Origin: Actinomycetes bacterium
GTDB taxonomy: Bacteria; Actinomycetota; Actinomycetes; Actinomycetales; Microbacteriaceae
Direction: 5' to 3'
Length of the DNA stretch: 62,305 bases
Assembly: GCA_023386365.1 (NCBI GenBank)
Contig: JAEWJX010000059.1
Coordinates: forward strand, 1-62,305
A model generated the notes under the pieces. The model was not told where the DNA came from. It was given only the letters and a program-made list of their open reading frames with translations, and searched no databases. Within the stretch, counting starts at the first letter, position 1. Each line of letters begins with the position of its first letter. The translations under genes and the position numbers were made by a program. This document shows positions 41,726 through 50,200 of this stretch, piece after piece.

Positions 41726-41794
41726 CCATGATCGGTGATCGTCGGATCGCGTACAAAAGGCACATCCGTGTGCCGCAGTCACATCGGAGGAACC

Positions 41795-42202
41795 ATGTCC
41801 GCATCCGCCGGCGCATCCGCCACCGTCGCCCTCACCGAGTACGAGGGCGCCTGCCTCGACAAGGACGCCGACGAGCGAGCCATCCGCGGCGTGCTCGACC
41901 GCATCGGCGACAAATGGTCGCTGCTCGTGATCGGCACCCTGCGCAATGGCCGCCTGCGCTTCACCGAGCTGCAGCGGCACATCCCCGGCATCTCGCAGCG
42001 CATGCTCACCCTCACCCTGCGCCAGCTCGAACGCGACGGCCTGCTCGAGCGAACCGTGCACGCCGAGGTGCCGCCCCGCGTCGAATACGAGCTCACGCCG
42101 ATGGGCGAGACGCTCATCGACACGTCGATCGCCCTCTTGCAGTGGGCGCTGGAGAACCAGCCCGCCATCGAGGAGGCGCGGGCGGCGTTCGACGCCCGCT
42201 AG
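41795..42202 (+). CDS. HxlR family transcriptional regulator
   Basis: The 135-residue HxlR protein has Cys near residue 16 ('EGACLDKDADERAIRGVLDRIGDKWSLLVIGTL', in part), then 'RLRFTELQRHIPGISQRMLTLTL' (in part) and 'PPRVEYELTPMGETL'. The ATG at 41795 has CGGAGGAACC directly upstream. An earlier in-frame GTG/ATG region exists but lacks similarity. A small hairpin (GGCACA-TCCG-TGTGCC, 41759-41774) lies in the leader. The stop overlaps the TetR gene stop on the other strand (42199-42202). Confidence 0.9.
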   Translation: MSASAGASATVALTEYEGACLDKDADERAIRGVLDRIGDKWSLLVIGTLRNGRLRFTELQRHIPGISQRMLTLTLRQLERDGLLERTVHAEVPPRVEYELTPMGETLIDTSIALLQWALENQPAIEEARAAFDAR

Positions 42203-42789
42203 GCCTCGACCGCGCGGGGGACGGGCCCCAGCAACGTCGCCACGAGTCGCGCGGCGAACCCGTCGTCGAGCGGCTGCCGTCGCAGCGTGCGCACCACGAC
42301 CGCGCCGAGCAGCGCCTCCACGAGGTCCTCGACGGGCTGGATGTGGAGGTCGCCCGCGTCGACCGCCCGCTGCATCCGCTCCCCCAGTAGTTGCAGCACG
42401 CCGAGGCGCTCATTGAGCCGCAGTGCCACCGCCTCGTCTTCGGCGGCCGCCACGACGAGCGAGCGCAGCAGATCGTCGTGGCCCGGTTCGCGGATGAAGT
42501 CGACCACGTTGCGCACCCACTCGAGCAGGTCGGCGCGGAGGTCGCCCGAGTCGGCGGGAACGAACCAGTCGGGCATGATGAGGCCCTCGGCGAGGGCATC
42601 CGCGACGAGCGCGGTGCGCGTCGGCCACCAGCGGTAGATGGTCTGCTTGCCGACCTTCGCCTCGGCGGCGATGCCCTCCATGGTGAGGGAGTCGTAGCCG
42701 GCGGCGGCGAACTGCCGCGCGGTGGCGGTGAGGATGGCGAGCCGCGCCTTCTCGCTGCGGCCGGGACCGCGACGCTGATCGGACTCCAT
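42199..42789 (-). CDS. TetR family transcriptional regulator
   Basis: The 196-residue TetR protein has an N-terminal helix-turn-helix ('QFAAAGYDSLTMEGIAAEAKVGKQTIYRWW', in part) and a ligand-binding C-terminal domain of the TetR_C_11-like kind. TACACT lies 7 nt before the ATG. It is divergent from the MMPL transporter, with a 25-bp palindrome between (42811-42835), so it probably represses the transporter and itself. Confidence 0.92.
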   Translation of the reverse strand: MESDQRRGPGRSEKARLAILTATARQFAAAGYDSLTMEGIAAEAKVGKQTIYRWWPTRTALVADALAEGLIMPDWFVPADSGDLRADLLEWVRNVVDFIREPGHDDLLRSLVVAAAEDEAVALRLNERLGVLQLLGERMQRAVDAGDLHIQPVEDLVEALLGAVVVRTLRRQPLDDGFAARLVATLLGPVPRAVEA

Positions 42790-42810
42790 GTCGGTTAGTG
42801 TAGGTGAGCC

Positions 42811-42835
42811 AATACGAGACGGACCGTATCGTATT
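42811..42835. promoter_or_regulatory. TetR operator palindrome
   Basis: AATACGA-N11-TCGTATT is a 25-bp palindrome. Its centre is also palindromic (ACGG-A-CCGT), and only one symmetric pair (positions 8 and 18) mismatches. A plus-strand TATCGT (42827-42832) inside it could be the -10 of the MMPL gene. Confidence 0.8.
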
Positions 42836-42857
42836 CGGTCGAGGGGATGGGGAATCC

Positions 42858-45263
42858 GTGGCCGAGCTGCTATACCGACTGGGGCGCTTCGCCGCCCGCC
42901 GCGCCGGATGGGTGATCGCGGCCTGGGCGCTCATCATCGCGCTCGCCGCCGGCTCGTTCGTCGCCTTCTTCGGCGGCCTCAGTAACAGCTTCGACATCCC
43001 CGGCACCGCCTCGTCCGAGGTGATCGACGACCTGCAGGAGCAACTGCCGGAGTTCAGCGGTGCGGCCGGCATGGTCGTCTTCCACACCGACGACGACGCC
43101 CCCTTCACCGAGGCGCAGAAGGACGCGATCAGCGCCCTCGTCGCCGACCGGAGCGACCTGGTCGACGTCGCCGACGTCGTCGACCCGTTCGACGCCGAAC
43201 AGCAGCGTGCCGACCAGCGCGCTCAGCTCGACGCCGGACAGGCCCAGCTCGACGCCGGCTTCGCGCAGCTCGACGCCGGCCAGCAGCAGCTGAACACCGC
43301 CCGCGACCAGCTCGAAGCGATCGGCGCCCCCGCCGAACAGCTCGCCGCGCTCGACGCCCAGCAGGAGCAACTCGACCAGCAGCGCCTCGACGCCCAGGCG
43401 CAGCAGCGCACCCTCGACGACGGGCTCCAGCTCGTGAAGCTGGCCGACGGCATCCGCGTCGTGTCGGAAGACGGCGCGACCGCCATCGTCAACGTCGCCT
43501 TCACCGACCCGCGCCTCGAGCTCTCCGACGAAGCGAAGCAGAGCGTCGTCGACCACTACACCTCGGAACCGATCGACGGCGTCGAGGTGGCGTTCTCCAC
43601 CGAGATCGCGCAAGGCGTGCCCCAGGTGGTGGGCGTCAGCGAGGCGGTCGGCGTGGTCATCGCCGCCATCGTGCTGATCGTGATGCTCGGCTCGCTGCTC
43701 GCCGCATCCTTCCCCATCATCACCGCCCTCACCGGCGTGGCCGTCGGCGTGCTGGCGTCGCTGTCGCTCTCCGGCGTCATCACCATGGCATCCGTCACCC
43801 CCGTACTCGGCATCATGCTCGGACTCGCCGTCGGCATCGACTACGCCCTGTTCATCGTGAACCGCCACCGCCGGCAACTGCTCGAAGGTGCCGACGTGCA
43901 CGAATCGATCGGGCTCGCCAATGGCACCGCCGGTACCGCCGTCGTGTTCGCCGGCTCCACCGTCGTCGTCGCCCTGCTGGCCCTGTTCGTGACCGGCATC
44001 CCCTTCCTCGGACTCATGGGAGCGGTGGGGGCGTTCTGCGTCGCCGTCGCCGTGCTCATCGCCGTCACCCTGACGCCCGCCCTCCTCGGGCTCGCCGGAC
44101 CCCGGGTGCTGGGCCGCCGCGGGCGCCGACAGCTCGCCGCCGGACCCGTCCCCCACCACGCCGCCGACGTGAAGCCGATGAGCTGGGCGCGGTCGATCCT
44201 CACGATCGTGCTCGCCGTCGCGGCGCTCCTCACCCTCGCGATCCCCGCCGCATCCATGCGTCTCGGGCTTCCCGACGGCGGATCGGAACCGCACGACTCC
44301 ACCACCTACCGCGCGTTCGAACTCATCGACGACGCCTTCGGCCCGGGCACCAACAGCCCCCTGCTCGTCACCGCCGACACGATGGGGCCGTGGACGGGCG
44401 AAGACTGGCAGCTCACCAGCTACCTCGCACAGACCGCGACCACCATCTCCGAGGTCGACGGGGTCGCCGCCGTCGCACCGATCGCACAATCCGAGGAGGG
44501 GCTCTGGGCGTTCCAGGTGATTCCCGAAGACGGGCCCAACAGCGAGACCACCGAGCAGGTCGTACGGGAACTGCGAGGGATCGAGTACACGTCGTGGCCG
44601 TTCGGCGTCGCCGGCCAGGCCGCCATCAACATCGACATCTCCGAGAACCTCGCCGCCGTGCTGCCGCTCTACCTGCTGGTCGTCGTCGGCCTGTCGGTGC
44701 TGATCATGGTGCTCGTGTTCCGCTCGCTGCTGGTGCCGATCATCGCCACCGGCGGCTTCATCCTGTCGCTGCTCGCCACCTTCGGCGCCCTCGTGGCCGT
44801 GTTCCAGTGGGGCTGGGGTGCGTCGGTGTTCGGCATCACCACCACCACGCCCATCCTCAGCTTCCTGCCGGTGATCCTCGTCGGCATCCTGTTCGGGCTG
44901 GCGATGGACTACCAGCTGTTCCTCGCATCCGGGATGCGCGAAGCGCACGTGCACGGGTCGCCCGCCCGGTTGGCGGTGGCGCAGGGATTCCGGGCCGGTC
45001 GCTCGGTGGTGATCGCCGCGGGGCTCATCATGGTGGCCGTGTTCGGCGGGTTCGTGTTCGCCGAGTCGGTGATCATCCGTCAGCTCGGGTTCGGCCTCGC
45101 GATCGGTGTGCTGCTCGACGCATTCGTGGTGCGGCTGCTGCTGATGCCCGCGCTCATGCACCTGCTCGGCAACTCCGCCTGGTGGATCCCGCTGTGGCTC
45201 GATCGGCTCCTCCCCAACGTCGACGTCGAGGGTGCGGCGCTCGAGAGACGGCACCACGCGTAG
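42858..45263 (+). CDS. MMPL family (RND-type) efflux transporter
   Basis: The 801-residue MMPL transporter has the family's two blocks of six helices around a large loop each. One helical stretch is 'VGIDYALFIVNRHRRQLLEGADVHES' (in part) and the second half has 'GLAMDYQLFLASGMREAHVHG' (in part), both with the conserved Asp-Tyr pair. It exports lipids or drugs using the proton gradient. The first extracellular loop contains a heptad repeat (residues 122-149) likely to form coiled coil. The GTG at 42858 follows GATGGGGA by 4 nt. A GTG at 42804 lies within the operator and is less likely. TetR probably regulates it. Confidence 0.93.
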   Translation: MAELLYRLGRFAARRAGWVIAAWALIIALAAGSFVAFFGGLSNSFDIPGTASSEVIDDLQEQLPEFSGAAGMVVFHTDDDAPFTEAQKDAISALVADRSDLVDVADVVDPFDAEQQRADQRAQLDAGQAQLDAGFAQLDAGQQQLNTARDQLEAIGAPAEQLAALDAQQEQLDQQRLDAQAQQRTLDDGLQLVKLADGIRVVSEDGATAIVNVAFTDPRLELSDEAKQSVVDHYTSEPIDGVEVAFSTEIAQGVPQVVGVSEAVGVVIAAIVLIVMLGSLLAASFPIITALTGVAVGVLASLSLSGVITMASVTPVLGIMLGLAVGIDYALFIVNRHRRQLLEGADVHESIGLANGTAGTAVVFAGSTVVVALLALFVTGIPFLGLMGAVGAFCVAVAVLIAVTLTPALLGLAGPRVLGRRGRRQLAAGPVPHHAADVKPMSWARSILTIVLAVAALLTLAIPAASMRLGLPDGGSEPHDSTTYRAFELIDDAFGPGTNSPLLVTADTMGPWTGEDWQLTSYLAQTATTISEVDGVAAVAPIAQSEEGLWAFQVIPEDGPNSETTEQVVRELRGIEYTSWPFGVAGQAAINIDISENLAAVLPLYLLVVVGLSVLIMVLVFRSLLVPIIATGGFILSLLATFGALVAVFQWGWGASVFGITTTTPILSFLPVILVGILFGLAMDYQLFLASGMREAHVHGSPARLAVAQGFRAGRSVVIAAGLIMVAVFGGFVFAESVIIRQLGFGLAIGVLLDAFVVRLLLMPALMHLLGNSAWWIPLWLDRLLPNVDVEGAALERRHHA
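43221..43304 (+). repeat. Four tandem 21-bp coding repeats in the MMPL loop
   Basis: The units at 43221, 43242, 43263 and 43284 encode AQLDAGQ, AQLDAGF, AQLDAGQ and QQLNTAR. The heptad pattern continues with Gln/Leu-rich sequence to about 43430. Confidence 0.85.
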
Positions 45264-45272
45264 CCTTTCCGG

Positions 45273-46403
45273 GTGCAGTGCGACTACTTCGACGCGGGGG
45301 TGTGCCGCTCGTGCACGCTCATGGGCGTCGACTACGACGCGCAGCTCGCGGGCAAGGTGGCGCACGCCGAAGGGCTGCTCGCGCCGTGGGCGGATGCCGT
45401 GTGGCTGCCGCCGGTGGCGAGCGCACCCGAGGCGTTCCGCAACAAGGCGAAGATGGTCGTCGGCGGCACCGTCGACGCGCCCACCCTCGGCATCCTGGAT
45501 GCCGCCCAGCGCGGCGTCGACCTGCAGGCGTGCGGGGTCTTGGCCGTGGGGCTTCGCGACGCGTTCCCGGCCATCGCCGCGTTCATCACGCGCGCGGGTC
45601 TCGTGCCGTACGACATCCCGGCCCGCCGCGGCGAGCTGAAGAACGTACTGCTCACCGAGTCGCCGGATGGGCGGCTGATGCTGCGGTTCGTGCTGCGGTC
45701 GACGGAGCCTCTGGGCCGCATCCGCAAACACCTGCCGACGCTGCTGGCGGAGCTGCCGCAACTGGCGGTGGTGACCGCGAACCTGCTGCCGGAGCACAAG
45801 GCGGTGATCGAAGGTGAGCTCGAGGTGCCGCTCACCGCGGACGAGACCCTCGCGATGCGCCTCGACGATGTGACCCTGCACCTGCGGCCGGGCAGCTTCT
45901 TCCAGACCAACACCCAGATCGCGGCCGGTCTCTACCGGCAGGCGCGCGAGTGGCTGGCGGAGGCGTCGCCGGCGACCGTGTGGGACCTCTACTGCGGTGT
46001 CGGCGGATTCGCGCTGCACGTCGCGGCGCCCGGCCGGCGGGTGCGGGGAGTCGAGGTGAGCGCGCCCGCGATCGAATCGGCGCGGCTCTCGGCCGCCGAG
46101 GCGGGGCTCGCCGACGTGACGTTCGACGTGGGCGACGCGACCGCCGTCGGCGGGGCGGATGCGCCGGATGCGGTGATCGTCAACCCGCCGCGGCGCGGCC
46201 TCGGCGCCGAACTGTGCGCGACGCTCGACGCATCCGACGTGCAGACGGTCGTCTACTCGAGCTGCAACGCCGAGTCACTCGCCCGCGACCTCGCCGTGAT
46301 GCCGTCACTGCGGCCCCGCCGCATCCGGGTGTTCGATATGTTCCCGCAGACCACCCACTACGAGGTGATGGTGCTGCTGGAGCGGGTGTCGATACCGCGC
46401 TAG
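45273..46403 (+). CDS. rlmC: 23S rRNA (uracil-5)-methyltransferase RlmC-like
   Basis: The 376-residue RlmC/RumB-type m5U methyltransferase has iron-sulfur cysteines C3, C11, C14 and C87. The SAM site is 'VWDLYCGVGGFALHVA'. 'IVNPPRRGLG' and the catalytic Cys in 'VVYSSCNAESL' follow. Length and Cys spacing match RlmC, which methylates U747 in E. coli numbering, better than RlmD. The GTG start has TAGCCT 6 nt upstream. Its end resembles a degenerate repeat end and overlaps the DUF4287 gene stop. Confidence 0.9.
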   Translation: MQCDYFDAGVCRSCTLMGVDYDAQLAGKVAHAEGLLAPWADAVWLPPVASAPEAFRNKAKMVVGGTVDAPTLGILDAAQRGVDLQACGVLAVGLRDAFPAIAAFITRAGLVPYDIPARRGELKNVLLTESPDGRLMLRFVLRSTEPLGRIRKHLPTLLAELPQLAVVTANLLPEHKAVIEGELEVPLTADETLAMRLDDVTLHLRPGSFFQTNTQIAAGLYRQAREWLAEASPATVWDLYCGVGGFALHVAAPGRRVRGVEVSAPAIESARLSAAEAGLADVTFDVGDATAVGGADAPDAVIVNPPRRGLGAELCATLDASDVQTVVYSSCNAESLARDLAVMPSLRPRRIRVFDMFPQTTHYEVMVLLERVSIPR

Positions 46404-46699
46404 GCGCTGTTCGCCGGGTTGGTCGCCTTACCGTCGAGCCACAGCATGTTCGACGGGTCGGAGTGGGCGGTGCCGCTGTCGACGTGCTTGTCGGAGATCT
46501 GCGGCCCCTTCTTGATGACGTGCACCAGCGCCATCGCGTGGCCGCGCCCCAGGTCGTAGTCGTCCTTCAGCCAGTCGACGATGACGCCCGCCTTCACCTC
46601 GGGGGCGTCGTAGCCGCGCTGCTTCGCGATCTCCACGAACTGGCGCGGGGTGAGTCCGGTCTTCTCCTCGATGTTGTCGAGGTACGCCTGAAACGTCAT
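46400..46699 (-). CDS. DUF4287 protein
   Basis: The 99-residue protein opens 'MTFQAYLDNIEEKTGLTPRQFVEIAKQRGY' (in part) and has 'VIVDWLKDDYDLGRGHAMALVH', as in the DUF4287 family, which often accompanies DUF5655-type transport-related domains. The function is unknown. CAAGAT lies 6 nt before the ATG. It is convergent with rlmC and overlaps its stop by 4 nt. Confidence 0.87.
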   Translation of the reverse strand: MTFQAYLDNIEEKTGLTPRQFVEIAKQRGYDAPEVKAGVIVDWLKDDYDLGRGHAMALVHVIKKGPQISDKHVDSGTAHSDPSNMLWLDGKATNPANSA

Positions 46700-46734
46700 G
46701 TCGCGATCTTGGCAGATGCGCCAGGATGGCCACC

Positions 46735-47199
46735 ATGGCATCCGCGAGCGTCCCCCTCACGCCCGCCGACGCGGGCGAAGTGCTCACCCTGCAGCGCGCC
46801 GCCTACGCCAGTGAGGCGCAACTGTACGGAGACCCGTTCCTGCCCGCCCTCACCCAGAAGTTGCACGAGCTGCGCGCCGAGCTGACCGGGCCGGGACTCG
46901 GCATCCGCGACGGCGGGCGGCTGGTGGCGGCGGTGCGGTGGACGCTCGTCGACGGCGTCGCCCACATCGGGCGCCTCACGGTGGCACCCGACCTGCAGGG
47001 CCACGGCCTCGGCACCCGGCTGCTGCGCGAGGCGGAGGCCGCGGCGCAGGCCGACGGCGCATCCACTTTCGAGCTGTTCACCGGGCACCTGAGCATCGCC
47101 AACATCCGCCTCTACGAGCGGGAGGGCTACGTCGAGTTCCGGCGCGAACCGCTGCAGCCGGGCGTCGAGTTGGTCTTCCTGCGCAAACCCGGCGAGTAG
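46735..47199 (+). CDS. GNAT family N-acetyltransferase
   Basis: The 154-residue GNAT protein carries the acetyl-CoA loop 'LTVAPDLQGHGLGTRLLREAE' (in part) and ends with 'NIRLYEREGYVEFRREPLQP'. The substrate is unknown. An ATG at 46726 is also possible; CAGGAT with a 7-nt gap favours 46735. Its stop codon lies in the left arm of the 17-bp inverted repeat shared with the HlyD-type gene (47194-47249). Confidence 0.85.
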   Translation: MASASVPLTPADAGEVLTLQRAAYASEAQLYGDPFLPALTQKLHELRAELTGPGLGIRDGGRLVAAVRWTLVDGVAHIGRLTVAPDLQGHGLGTRLLREAEAAAQADGASTFELFTGHLSIANIRLYEREGYVEFRREPLQPGVELVFLRKPGE

Positions 47200-47249
47200 T
47201 CGTATCCGCCGTCTTTAGCGGCGTCATAGAGGGGCGGATACGACTACTC
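47194..47249. terminator. Bidirectional hairpin containing both convergent stop codons
   Basis: GAGTAGTCGTATCCGCC (47194-47210) and GGCGGATACGACTACTC (47233-47249) form a perfect 17-bp inverted repeat with a 22-nt loop. The TAG of the GNAT gene and the TAG of the HlyD-type gene are both inside the arms. Confidence 0.75.
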
Positions 47250-48971
47250 GGCGATGAAGGTCGGGCGATCGAAGCCGGTGGTGCTCGTGTCGTCGCTCGT
47301 GATGTCGGCGCCGAGGTCGGCGATCACCACCACGTCGCCGGCGCTCAGGCCGGAGGTGATCTCGACCGACTCCGACCCGATCGCGCCCACCTCGACGGGC
47401 GTGCTCACCGGTTCGCCATCGGTGAGCACCTGCACCGAGTAGGCGATGCCGTCGACGTGCAGCGCCGACAGCGGCACCGTGAGCACGTCGCTCGCCGCCG
47501 CCAGATCGATCGCCACCTCGGTGGCGGCACCGTTCAACAGGGTCGCGCCGTCGGGGTCGACCGCGATCTCGATCGTGTACGCCGGGGTGGAGGTCTCGGA
47601 GACGTTCACGAACCCGACCGTCGACACGGTGGCCGCGTAGCTCGCGCCGCTCGACGTGATCACCGCCGTGCCGGTCTGGCCGGCCTCGATCTTCGCGATC
47701 TGCGCCAAGGTGACGGTCGCCTCCACGGTGTAGCCGTCGTCGCCGATCACGGTGATCACCTGTGTGGTCGACCCGGCACTGACGGCGTCGCCCACCGCGA
47801 AACCGACGGATGCGACGGTACCGGCAACCGGCGTGGTCAGCTGTGCGGCCTGCAGCTCGTGCTCAGCGATCGCCAGGTCGGCCTCGGCGACCGCGATCAC
47901 AGCCTGGTCGGCGACGATGTCGGCAGCGCTCGCCGCGGAGCCCCCGCTGCTCCCGCCGCCCGACGTGGGCGACGTCGAACCCGAGCTCGCCGGGGTCGAG
48001 CCGGAGGCCGACCCGGTTGTCGAGCCGGAGTCCGCGCCGGATGCCGCGACCGCGTCACGCAAGCCGGTGACGGCCGCGTCGAGGTCGGCGATGCCCGCCT
48101 GCACCGCGGTCTGGGCGGAGGCGACCACCGACTGGGCGTCACCGACGCCCGTCATCGCCGCCTGGCACTCGGCGAGCAGCTGCTGCACCGCTTCCAGCGT
48201 GAGCGGCGTGGGGGTGTCGGTGGGCTCACCCTCCGATCCGGACCCCGTCTCGGTTCCGTCCCCGCCGGCCGGCTCGCTCGGCTCGACGGTGCCGTCGTCG
48301 AGTGTCGCCGCGAGGAACGGCGCGCAGACCGTGGCCGCCGACGCCGCCGAGCCCTCGGATGCGGCGAGCGCATCCGCGGACGCCTGGCCGAGTGCGAGAA
48401 GACTCTGCTGCGCCGCGACGACCTTTGCGAGGGCCGCTGCGACCTTCGGGTCGACGGTCGAGCCGTCGCCGGGACCCGCCGCGCCGCCACCCGCATCCGT
48501 CGACGCGTCGCCCGAATCGGCGTCATCCGACGCCGACGACGAGCTCGTCTGCGACGCGAGGTCGCTCGCGAGCGTCTGCTTCGCATCCGCGACCTTCGAC
48601 TCGGCCTGATCGACGGCGTCCTGCAGGTCGGAGGGGTCGATGGTGGCGAGCACGTCGCCCGCCTCCACCCGGTCGCCGACGGCGACGTTCACCGCATCCA
48701 CGGTGCCGGATGCGGCGAACGCGCGGTCGCGACGGGTCGCCGAGGCGAGGGCGCCGTTCACGGTGAGGGTCTCGTCGACCGACCCGATCGTCGCCGTCGC
48801 GGTGCGGTAGCCGCCCGCTGCGCCGGCTACGTTCGCCCAGGCGATGCCGCCCCCGGCGAGCACCAGGGCGCCCGTGACCGCCGCCGCCCCGATGAGGCGC
48901 CCGCGCGTGAACCAGCCACGCGATCCCGACCTTCTCGTCTTCTTCTCTGTCGCAGTCATGTCTGTCGTCAC
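47244..48971 (-). CDS. HlyD/membrane-fusion-like protein of an ABC efflux system (second adaptor)
   Basis: The 575-residue protein has a short cytoplasmic tail, one membrane helix ('LIGAAAVTGALVLAGGGIAW') and lipoyl-type halves around a long coiled-coil and Ser/Gly/Thr-rich linker. A C-terminal beta-barrel ends it ('GLSAGDVVVIADLG'). The lipoyl half opens 'TASIGSVDETLTVNGALAS'-like and includes 'APVAGTV' as 'TTPVAGTVASVGFAVGDAV'. Membrane-fusion proteins work with FtsX/MacB-type permeases. The GTG at 48971 overlaps the permease stop by 4 nt; ATG 48959 is an alternative. The linker of about 150 residues between the helices is unusual for the family. Confidence 0.82.
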   Translation of the reverse strand: MTTDMTATEKKTRRSGSRGWFTRGRLIGAAAVTGALVLAGGGIAWANVAGAAGGYRTATATIGSVDETLTVNGALASATRRDRAFAASGTVDAVNVAVGDRVEAGDVLATIDPSDLQDAVDQAESKVADAKQTLASDLASQTSSSSASDDADSGDASTDAGGGAAGPGDGSTVDPKVAAALAKVVAAQQSLLALGQASADALAASEGSAASAATVCAPFLAATLDDGTVEPSEPAGGDGTETGSGSEGEPTDTPTPLTLEAVQQLLAECQAAMTGVGDAQSVVASAQTAVQAGIADLDAAVTGLRDAVAASGADSGSTTGSASGSTPASSGSTSPTSGGGSSGGSAASAADIVADQAVIAVAEADLAIAEHELQAAQLTTPVAGTVASVGFAVGDAVSAGSTTQVITVIGDDGYTVEATVTLAQIAKIEAGQTGTAVITSSGASYAATVSTVGFVNVSETSTPAYTIEIAVDPDGATLLNGAATEVAIDLAAASDVLTVPLSALHVDGIAYSVQVLTDGEPVSTPVEVGAIGSESVEITSGLSAGDVVVIADLGADITSDDTSTTGFDRPTFIAE

Positions 48972-50200
48972 TCCGTTCGCAGGGCGTCGATGGGGGCGAG
49001 GCGTGCCGCACGCGTGGCCGGGTAGACCCCGAACACGATGCCGATCGCGATCGACACCGCGAGCGCGCCGGCCACGGCGGCGGGCGAGAGCACCACCGAG
49101 CTGCCGATGATCGCCGGCAGCACGAGAGTGCCGAGCGCGCCGAGCAGGGCGCCGAGGATGCCCCCGCCGAGGCCCAGGATCGCGGCCTCGGTGAGGAACT
49201 GCCGCCGGATCGCGTACGGCGGGGCGCCGAGCGCCTTGCGCAGGCCGATCTCGCGGGTGCGTTCGGTGACCGACACCAGCATGATGTTCATCACCCCGAT
49301 GCCCCCGACGAGCAGCGAGAGCGCCGCGATCCCGGTGAGCAGGATCGTGAGGGTCTGGTAGATCGAGGTGGCCGTCTCGACGAGCGCCTCCTGGCTGGAG
49401 ATCGAGAAGTCGGCGTCGTCGGCCGCGGTGATGCCGTGCCGGTTCAGCAGCACCGTCTGGGCCTCCTGGTAGGCGGCGGCGAGCTGGTCGGCGGATGCCG
49501 CCTGCAGGTAGATCGTCGACACCGACGATGCGGAGGTGCCGCCGACGAGTACGTTCGCGACCGTCGAGAGGGGGGCGACGGCGACGTCGTCGAGGTTCGA
49601 CGACGCGTCGGACCCGGCCGATGCGAGCACCCCGATCACCTCGAACGAGGTGCGGTCGATCGTCACCGTCTGACCCACCACGTTGGTGCGGCCGAAGAGC
49701 TCGGTGGCGGTCTCCGACCCCAGAACCACCACGCGGGCGGCCGCATCCATGTCGTCCTGGGTGAAGAACTCGCCCACCTCGAGGTCGCGGGCCCGCACCT
49801 CCGCCCACGACACGGTGGTGCCGGTGACGGTGGTGGTCCAGTTGGTGTCGTTCGCGTCGAGGGCGAGCGAGGTGGTCTTCTCGGGGGCGACGGCGGCGAT
49901 GTCGGGTGCGTTCACCTCGGAGGTGAGCGCCTCGGCGTCGGCGAGCGTGAGGGTGGTGGAGGTGCCGAAGCCGCCGCGCATGCCGGATGCGTCGGTGGAG
50001 CTGCCGGGCGAGACGATCAGCAGGTTGCTGCCGAGCGAGTCGATCTGGGCCGACACATCCTTCTGGGTGCCGAGGCCGAGACCCACGGTGAGGATCACCG
50101 CGGCGATGCCGATCAGGATGCCGAGCACGGTGAGCAGCGAGCGCAGCGCGTGCGACCGCACCGCAGACCAGGAGGTGTGGAGGGTTTCCGACCAGTTCAT
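48968..50200 (-). CDS. FtsX/MacB-type ABC transporter permease
   Basis: The 410-residue permease has a helix near residue 20-40, a large extracytoplasmic MacB-like domain, and three C-terminal helices ('LLVGGIGVMNIMLVSVTERTREIGLRKALGA', in part) followed by 'IDALRTE'. The ATG overlaps the ATPase stop by 4 nt, and its own stop overlaps the downstream adaptor start. It probably couples ATPase motion to export with the adaptors. Confidence 0.92.
   Translation of the reverse strand: MNWSETLHTSWSAVRSHALRSLLTVLGILIGIAAVILTVGLGLGTQKDVSAQIDSLGSNLLIVSPGSSTDASGMRGGFGTSTTLTLADAEALTSEVNAPDIAAVAPEKTTSLALDANDTNWTTTVTGTTVSWAEVRARDLEVGEFFTQDDMDAAARVVVLGSETATELFGRTNVVGQTVTIDRTSFEVIGVLASAGSDASSNLDDVAVAPLSTVANVLVGGTSASSVSTIYLQAASADQLAAAYQEAQTVLLNRHGITAADDADFSISSQEALVETATSIYQTLTILLTGIAALSLLVGGIGVMNIMLVSVTERTREIGLRKALGAPPYAIRRQFLTEAAILGLGGGILGALLGALGTLVLPAIIGSSVVLSPAAVAGALAVSIAIGIVFGVYPATRAARLAPIDALRTE

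Noticed and set aside
42804..42857. Earlier GTG start for the MMPL gene
   Set aside because: Would place the TetR operator inside the coding region; the GTG at 42858 has a ribosome-binding site and the standard N-terminus.
42870..46019. Very long open frame on the minus strand opposite the MMPL and rlmC genes
   Set aside because: High GC at third positions leaves the opposite strand open; the product is an Arg/His/Glu/Gly-rich antisense translation with no family motif, while the plus strand holds clear MMPL and RlmC proteins.
46381..46403. Possible degenerate repeat at the end of rlmC (GTGTCGATACCGCGCTAG)
   Set aside because: Only one end of the repeat pattern is present and no matching second end was found.
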